Source: Azolla pinnata (taxonomy: Eukaryota > Streptophyta > Polypodiopsida > Salviniales > Salviniaceae). Taken from it: DNA of 25,157 nt. This document shows positions 20,825 to 25,157 of this stretch, piece after piece. The stretch spans positions 1 through 25,157 of the forward strand of contig JBBBWG010007491.1 of NCBI GenBank assembly GCA_037176905.1. The letters run 5' to 3'. The notes below the pieces were generated by a model that ran no database searches, was not told the origin of the DNA, and saw nothing but the letters and a program-made list of their open reading frames with translations. Made by a program: the position numbers and the translations under genes. Position 1 is the stretch's first letter, and every line of letters begins with the position of its first letter.

Positions 20825-21736
20825 TTATTTGTCCTTCTGTGTGAGCCGTCGACAATTATCCTTCGTATGTCCTTTCTTCTTGCAATATGCACATGAAAGA
20901 AGAATGTGCTTAGTGTTTCGACCAGTGTCATCATTGGGTGTCTTGTGTTTACCACTAAATGATCCTGGATTTTGTCCTATTGACTTGGGTTTATTGTGAT
21001 CCTTTTTTGAAGTGCGCATGTAGCGAAGTACAATTTCCACTACATCTTCAAAGGTGTTAGGATCTTTGTTATGCACTATCGAATGATAGTCAGAGTTTGG
21101 TATGCTGTTACGGAAACAAGCAATAAACCATTTTTCTCCCTCTAGTCCAAATTTTTGAATTAATGTTCTAGTATGATGAATGTAGTCATCAAGGGAGCGG
21201 AATGTCTTGCTAGATAAAGTCATAAGGTTTCGTGTTTCTTCCATTTGAGAAGGTGGTTGTAAAAACTGCTTTTTAAAAATTTCAACAAAATTCTTCCATG
21301 TTTCAGGAAGTTTTTTAGCAATATGAAGCCCGCGCCACCAACCTGCGGCTTTACCACCTAACTCATGAGCAACATAATTAATTTTTGTCCTATCAGGTTT
21401 GGGATGGAGTTCAAAGTGAGACTCCTGACGACCCAACCAAGTGCAAATCGCTTCCTCGGTTCTTTCTTTCTTGTCGCCATGATAGGGCTTAACGACAAAA
21501 GAGGGTTCACCAACTGGGTAATCCTTGGTCCCGTGATTTGGTTGCATACTAGCAACACGTGATTCGAGATCATGATGAGACTTTCAGAGTTTCGACAATT
21601 CATGTAACGTCTCATTCATTGAGTCTTGTAACATGTTGAAGTATTGTTCTATATTAATAGGATTCGATGATATCATAGGTCGGTTCTCACGACGTCGAGA
21701 AGAACTCGAACCATTATCCGACGAAACGTGTACCAT
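20825..21736 (-). pseudogene. Gypsy gag, open except for one TGA
   Basis: Starting at the ATG at 21736 the frame runs 303 codons to the stop at 20825-20827 with a single in-frame TGA at codon 51 (21584-21586). The central part carries the retrotransposon gag fold landmarks: AAGWWRGLHIAKKLPETWKN, then FKKQFLQPP and RSLDDYIHHTRTLIQKFG. A CCHC zinc knuckle, CAYCKKKGHTKDNC, lies at 20852-20893 and would bind element RNA. A start at the internal ATG (21547) gives 240 uninterrupted residues. A single C-to-T change from an Arg codon could have made the TGA; this is inferred. Confidence 0.88.
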
Positions 21737-23078
21737 GTTTAGCACTAATACATAATTTAGACGATATTTTAGTTTGGTCGTTTCCTAGAAATTTCTAAGA
21801 AATTTTTTCTCAAATTTGTGTCTGAACGTAAATAGCAAATAAGTAAGAAACCTCTCATGTCTTTACCCCTTCTAGACATCGGAGATGATTTTCGAGATCA
21901 AATACTATGGTAACACTATGGTGTTTTAAAAACCACAGAGGAAGCGTAGCATTTAATGCGTTTATCTGATCTCTATCTTACTATTACATGGCGGCTCCCC
22001 GAGGCTCAACCACGTTTTTTTGCAACTAACATTTGTACAATAAACTTGAAAACAATTGGGGCAAATGATCTATATTGTGCCCATATAAATGGTCCTGGCT
22101 CTTTAAATCCCAAGTTGCACAAAAGAATATTAGGAAATATACATGCTTTATAAACATGTATAAGAGTAATAGCCTAATGGTAAGCATTAGTTCTAAAACA
22201 CTACTTGACCATGTGACTTGAAATGGTTAAGTCGACTATGTGTTCATGTCTCATGATTTTTAAGCCTAACTAATACATGAAAAAGTCGGTCATTCGCTTC
22301 GTAGGTGTGAATCCGAGATCAATGCTCGAAATGGAGCAAGCCTTCAGAAGGAGGTGTCCAAACCTTCATGGGTGCCTTGACTCAAGGACCAATCTCAAAA
22401 GAGGTGGTCACCCCTCAATCGGTGCCTTGAATCAAGGGAACCGATTTGGAAGGTAACTACCAACGTCATAGGGATACATGCGCGAAATCTAATTACGCAT
22501 GATACACACCTTGATATCAATAGAGAAGTGTCACATGTCGAACAAATGATTGATTGATTATTTAATTAAAATGAATCAATAATCGCGATCATAGAAATAA
22601 TAAACGATATTTAATATTTTAAAAATCGAATCATACCTCTATTGTATCATTATTAATCAATAGAAATCATAATAAAGATACTCATTTACAGAAGATTGAT
22701 ATCGATTAGTCAATTTATTTACGATCGTATCATAATCGATATAACATCATGATCGAATAAATAGAAATCATCGATCATGGAAAAAATTAATGTCGTTTAT
22801 TAAAATCAATCAAACGATTATTGATGATAAAATCAATCAAACGATTATTGATGATAAAATCAATCAAACGATTATTAATGATAAAATCAATTAACAATCA
22901 GCCATTAAAACCATTAATTATGACCAAACGATTAAATAAAACCCAGACTCATCAAAGAAAAGATTAAGAAAGAAAAATACTGATGTTACTCGTTCTTCAG
23001 ATCAGGATCTACCAACAATCCCGTTAGTTACTCTAGAATCCAAACAATCAAGAGAGATAGAAACAAAATCATTAGTAT
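21737..23078 (-). other. Gypsy 5' leader with short repeats
   Basis: About 1.3 kb of AT-rich non-coding sequence between the primer site and gag. It holds a 27-bp tandem repeat (22802-22828, 22829-22855, 22856-22882, then a partial copy) and a diverged 50-bp pair around GGTGCCTTGA at 22371 and 22421. No coding block was recognised. Packaging and dimerisation signals would be expected in such a leader, but nothing here identifies them. Confidence 0.65.
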
Positions 23079-23091
23079 GGCTCTGATACCA
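23079..23091 (-). other. Gypsy primer-binding site, initiator tRNA-Met type
   Basis: The minus strand reads TGGTATCAGAGCC two bases inside the 5' LTR, the standard match to the 3' end of plant initiator tRNA-Met. It marks the minus-strand DNA synthesis start and fixes the orientation of the element. Confidence 0.93.
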
Positions 23092-23093
23092 AA

Positions 23094-23530
23094 TATTAGG
23101 ATCTACTAATGATAAGTAGTATTTGAGACAGAGATTAGAGAGAATAACATGGTTTAAGAGAGATTAACCTCAGTAACCACCCCCCAGCGAAGGACTGAAG
23201 ACTAATCCAAAACAATACTGGTGTCCCATACCACAGGTTATTACCTTGGACATACCTAAGAAGTTTAACAGGTACGGATCTGTTGACCTGAGAGCCTAGC
23301 CTCACCAAGGGAGACTTCACAGCATCTCAGGGTGCCGTCCTAAAGGAGGAAGCTAGTCTCCTTTAAATAGATCAAACTTCATGGGCTCCCTGACCACTAG
23401 ATGTGTTTACACTAGTCCAGTGACCATATGAGTTTGACCCAATCCTAGGATAACCGGTTTGCCACTTATCCTGCCCTTAAACCAATCAAATTAGCCTTAC
23501 ACCTTGGTTCGTAATGTTACACCCACAACA
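23094..23530 (-). repeat. Gypsy 5' LTR (437 bp)
   Basis: Aligns end to end with 16996-17432. It begins TGTTGTGGG and ends CCTAATA on the minus strand. About one base in ten differs between the two. Confidence 0.92.
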
Positions 23531-24424
23531 AATACCTTCGCTATTTGTTGATAAATACGAGGATAGCGCTTAAGCATAAATTAAGAACAAATATGGTGTC
23601 ATCGGACACCCTTGTCTAATAGATCTTAATTGTTCCCTTTTTCTTCTTGCTAGTATAACTTTACTTGAAACATTATTATATAATGTTAAAACAATTGTAA
23701 TCCATTTAGTATCAAAACCCATACATGATTTGTTCCTTCAAGAAACAACCAATCAACCTGATCATAAATTTTTTCAAAGTCCAAGAACAAGATTGTCAAA
23801 TTTTGATTTGATTTCTTAGCTGTTGGACTTCTCATCTCTCTTAAATGAATTAGATGTCCATGTATCCATTAAATGAAGATGGAAGCAAAAATGTTCCAAA
23901 CAAGCCAACTCATGGCCATTCACTGTTATCCCATTTCCTCTTGTTTTATCACTAATACTTTTTATCATATTAAAATTCCCACCAACACACCATTCCTCAA
24001 CAAATGGAAGTAAAGTTATTAACTTGTCCTAGAATAATGTTCGTTGAGCTCCTCCATTCGGAGCATAGATATTCAAAAACCCTATTGTCTTGTTCTTAAT
24101 TTGTAACAAGACATATTGAGCCCTACCTAGAATACCTTCTTCATATCTGATGATGCTTGTATTTCATTTTCCAGAAACTGCTAAGCAAACACTTGCTTGA
24201 TCACCTTGACTTCCAATACTAGGCGACCAAAACGATGTCCATTGACCCGGCAATATGGAAACATAGGTATCAATTCTTCTTTTACAGAAATGATGTTCTT
24301 GCACTAAAATCATGTAAATTGGAGCCCAAATTAATGTTTTATGTACTTCATACCTTAGTCTTCCCCTTATACGTCTACATTGAGGGCCACGCAGGCCTTG
24401 CACAATCCATATGAGTACTTTCAT
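23531..24424 (-). mobile_element. LINE 5' part: endonuclease and start of reverse transcriptase, internally deleted
   Basis: From ATG 24424 the minus strand reads MKVLIWIVQGLRGPQCRR, then ILVQEHHFCKRR, as in the apurinic-type endonuclease of plant LINEs. After a frameshift come IGFLNIYAPNGGAQRTLF (about 24040-24090) and WCVGGNFNMIKSISDKTRGN (about 23940-24000). The usual GLxxNV-type Asn is Ile and the GGDFN Asp is Asn, so it is inactive. At about 23815 the text jumps to LFLDFEKIYDQVDW (23750-23791), the reverse transcriptase motif with its first Asp; hundreds of bases normally between are missing. A QGCP-type block lies near 23600. The gypsy element follows at 23530. Confidence 0.85.
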
Positions 24425-24943
24425 GGTGTTACCTTCTTTGTAATAGTTCTACCACTCTTGCTGATTTGTTTCCTTTGAATTTGGATAGTCATTTCCCCCA
24501 TTGGGCTAGCTTTTGCTTCAAATAATTCTGACCAAATCCACCACCCAACAATAATGACTACTAGCCATAACATATTCATCAAACATATTCTCCTAATAAA
24601 TACATACATAGCCCAATGTATCTTCTGATGGTGCAACCTTGATTATGATTAACACATGCATGATTCCATCTTTATTTGCATCCTTCTTCCATTTAATTTG
24701 TTCTGCATTTCAATGTTCATTTATTAATTCTTGAGTGTCCTGCTAGACAACAAATTTGGAAAACTACTCGGTTTGGTCCTTCAAGAAAGTATGAACTTTA
24801 TCCTCATCCCACTGAATCTCATCCCCTCCCTTTAATATAAATGAGAATCCTCCCTTAAATGCATGATCAATATCGATTGTAGTTGAAGATGATACAAAAC
24901 AGTTGTAAGTTCGAATAGGCATTGATTGGCTAATGAAATGTCT
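24425..24943 (-). other. Possible LINE upstream region (ORF1-like), unrecognised
   Basis: On the minus strand, broken frames run toward the endonuclease start, with stretches such as GGFSFILKGGDEIQWDEDKV (about 24790-24850) and QIQRKQISKSGRTITKK (about 24435-24485). Their position fits the end of a LINE ORF1 or 5' region, but no nucleic-acid-binding motif was seen, so the assignment is positional only. Confidence 0.35.
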
Positions 24944-24993
24944 GAACTGTCACGGACACGCCGAGCAAGAACTGTCACAGACACGCCGAGCAA
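24944..24993. repeat. 25-bp tandem repeat at a putative LTR edge
   Basis: GAACTGTCACRGACACGCCGAGCAA occurs at 24944-24968 and 24969-24993 with one base difference, followed by GAATGAGC. Each copy contains TGTCAC, an LTR-like terminus. Confidence 0.9.
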
Positions 24994-25157
24994 GAATGAG
25001 CACAAGATTGAAGAGGCAGAAGCAAATACTGAATTCCGTAACTGGTGTTGTTCACTTTGATTATGATCAAGGTGAACCCCCATATTTATACAAGTTCTGA
25101 GATGAGAATATCTCTAGAATATACTGGATAATATCCCTAGAATATGCCAGTCTAGAA
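24949..25157 (-). mobile_element. Probable partial LTR of another retrotransposon, cut by the window edge
   Basis: The stretch begins TGTCACGGACACG (or the second copy at 24974). It then follows the layout of the copia LTR in this window: a GAATGAGCACAAGATTGAAG stretch, and a TATA-like TATAAATA on the minus strand near 25083-25090. The minus orientation would match the other elements. The far end, primer site or internal domains are outside the window, so the class cannot be told. Confidence 0.45.

Larger units (their letters stand above)
16996..23530 (-). mobile_element. Ty3/gypsy LTR retrotransposon, defective, inserted in the LINE
   Basis: A full-length 6535-bp element. LTRs of equal length (437 bp) lie at 16996-17432 and 23094-23530, flanked by the perfect 5-bp target duplication AATAC at 16991-16995 and 23531-23535. 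Inside are a perfect initiator-Met-type primer site and a polypurine tract, each next to its LTR. The minus-strand order is gag, protease, reverse transcriptase, RNase H, integrase, which defines Ty3/gypsy. By manual count about 45 of 437 LTR positions differ, without indels. Catalytic residues are changed in reverse transcriptase and integrase and the frame is broken, so it cannot move by itself. Confidence 0.93.

Noticed and set aside
24832..25083. 83-residue minus-strand open frame
   Set aside because: It reads through the putative LTR and the 25-bp duplication and has no coding resemblance.

Overview
The window reads as nuclear DNA of a land plant. The signs are plant-telomere-like CCCTAAA arrays, a split gene with GT-AG introns, large simple-sequence tracts, and nested LINE, Ty1/copia and Ty3/gypsy elements, the LTR elements having primer sites that match or resemble the initiator tRNA-Met 3' end. 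The lineage cannot be fixed from the sequence alone; a large repeat-rich genome such as that of a seed-free plant is possible.

Layout. Positions 1-480 hold degenerate telomere-like repeats with an ordered 23/24-bp alternation at the left end. Positions 481-1967 hold nothing I recognise. Positions 1968-4016 are microsatellite and minisatellite DNA: a CAC/CAT-type array, a CATA/CATG-type array, a short non-repetitive island at about 3290-3560, then a 47-bp tandem repeat. Positions 4128-7102 (+) hold the only credible host gene, a nine-exon NOL9/Grc3-type polynucleotide 5'-hydroxyl kinase of 570 residues. All nine exons join in frame by GT-AG introns. Positions 7103-8940 show no gene, and 8950-9110 is a CA microsatellite.

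From about 9.48 kb to 24.42 kb lies one broken LINE-type retrotransposon on the minus strand, interrupted by two LTR retrotransposons, also on the minus strand. The order in LINE reading direction is: endonuclease and start of reverse transcriptase (24424-23531); a Ty3/gypsy element (23530-16996; 437-bp LTRs, 5-bp target duplication AATAC); a 62-bp LINE strip (16995-16934); a Ty1/copia element (16933-11514; LTRs of 407 and 403 bp, target duplication ATTTG/ATATG); and the LINE thumb and zinc-knuckle end (11513 to about 9480). The copia insertion falls in the codons of the LINE's catalytic FADD-type motif. Both LTR elements are defective: catalytic residues are changed, frames are shifted, the copia RNase H is missing, and the copia primer site has decayed. 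Inside the copia element are an exact 190-bp tandem duplication and a 460-bp insertion flanked by a 12-bp direct repeat. The right edge (24944-25157) looks like the start of a further LTR cut off by the window.

The host kinase should act in nucleolar pre-rRNA processing; everything else is repeat or transposon sediment. I found no convincing new biological system. The strongest points for a second look are the double insertion within 62 bp of a LINE reverse transcriptase, the exact 190-bp duplication in an old element, and the microsatellite-built acidic N-terminus of the kinase.
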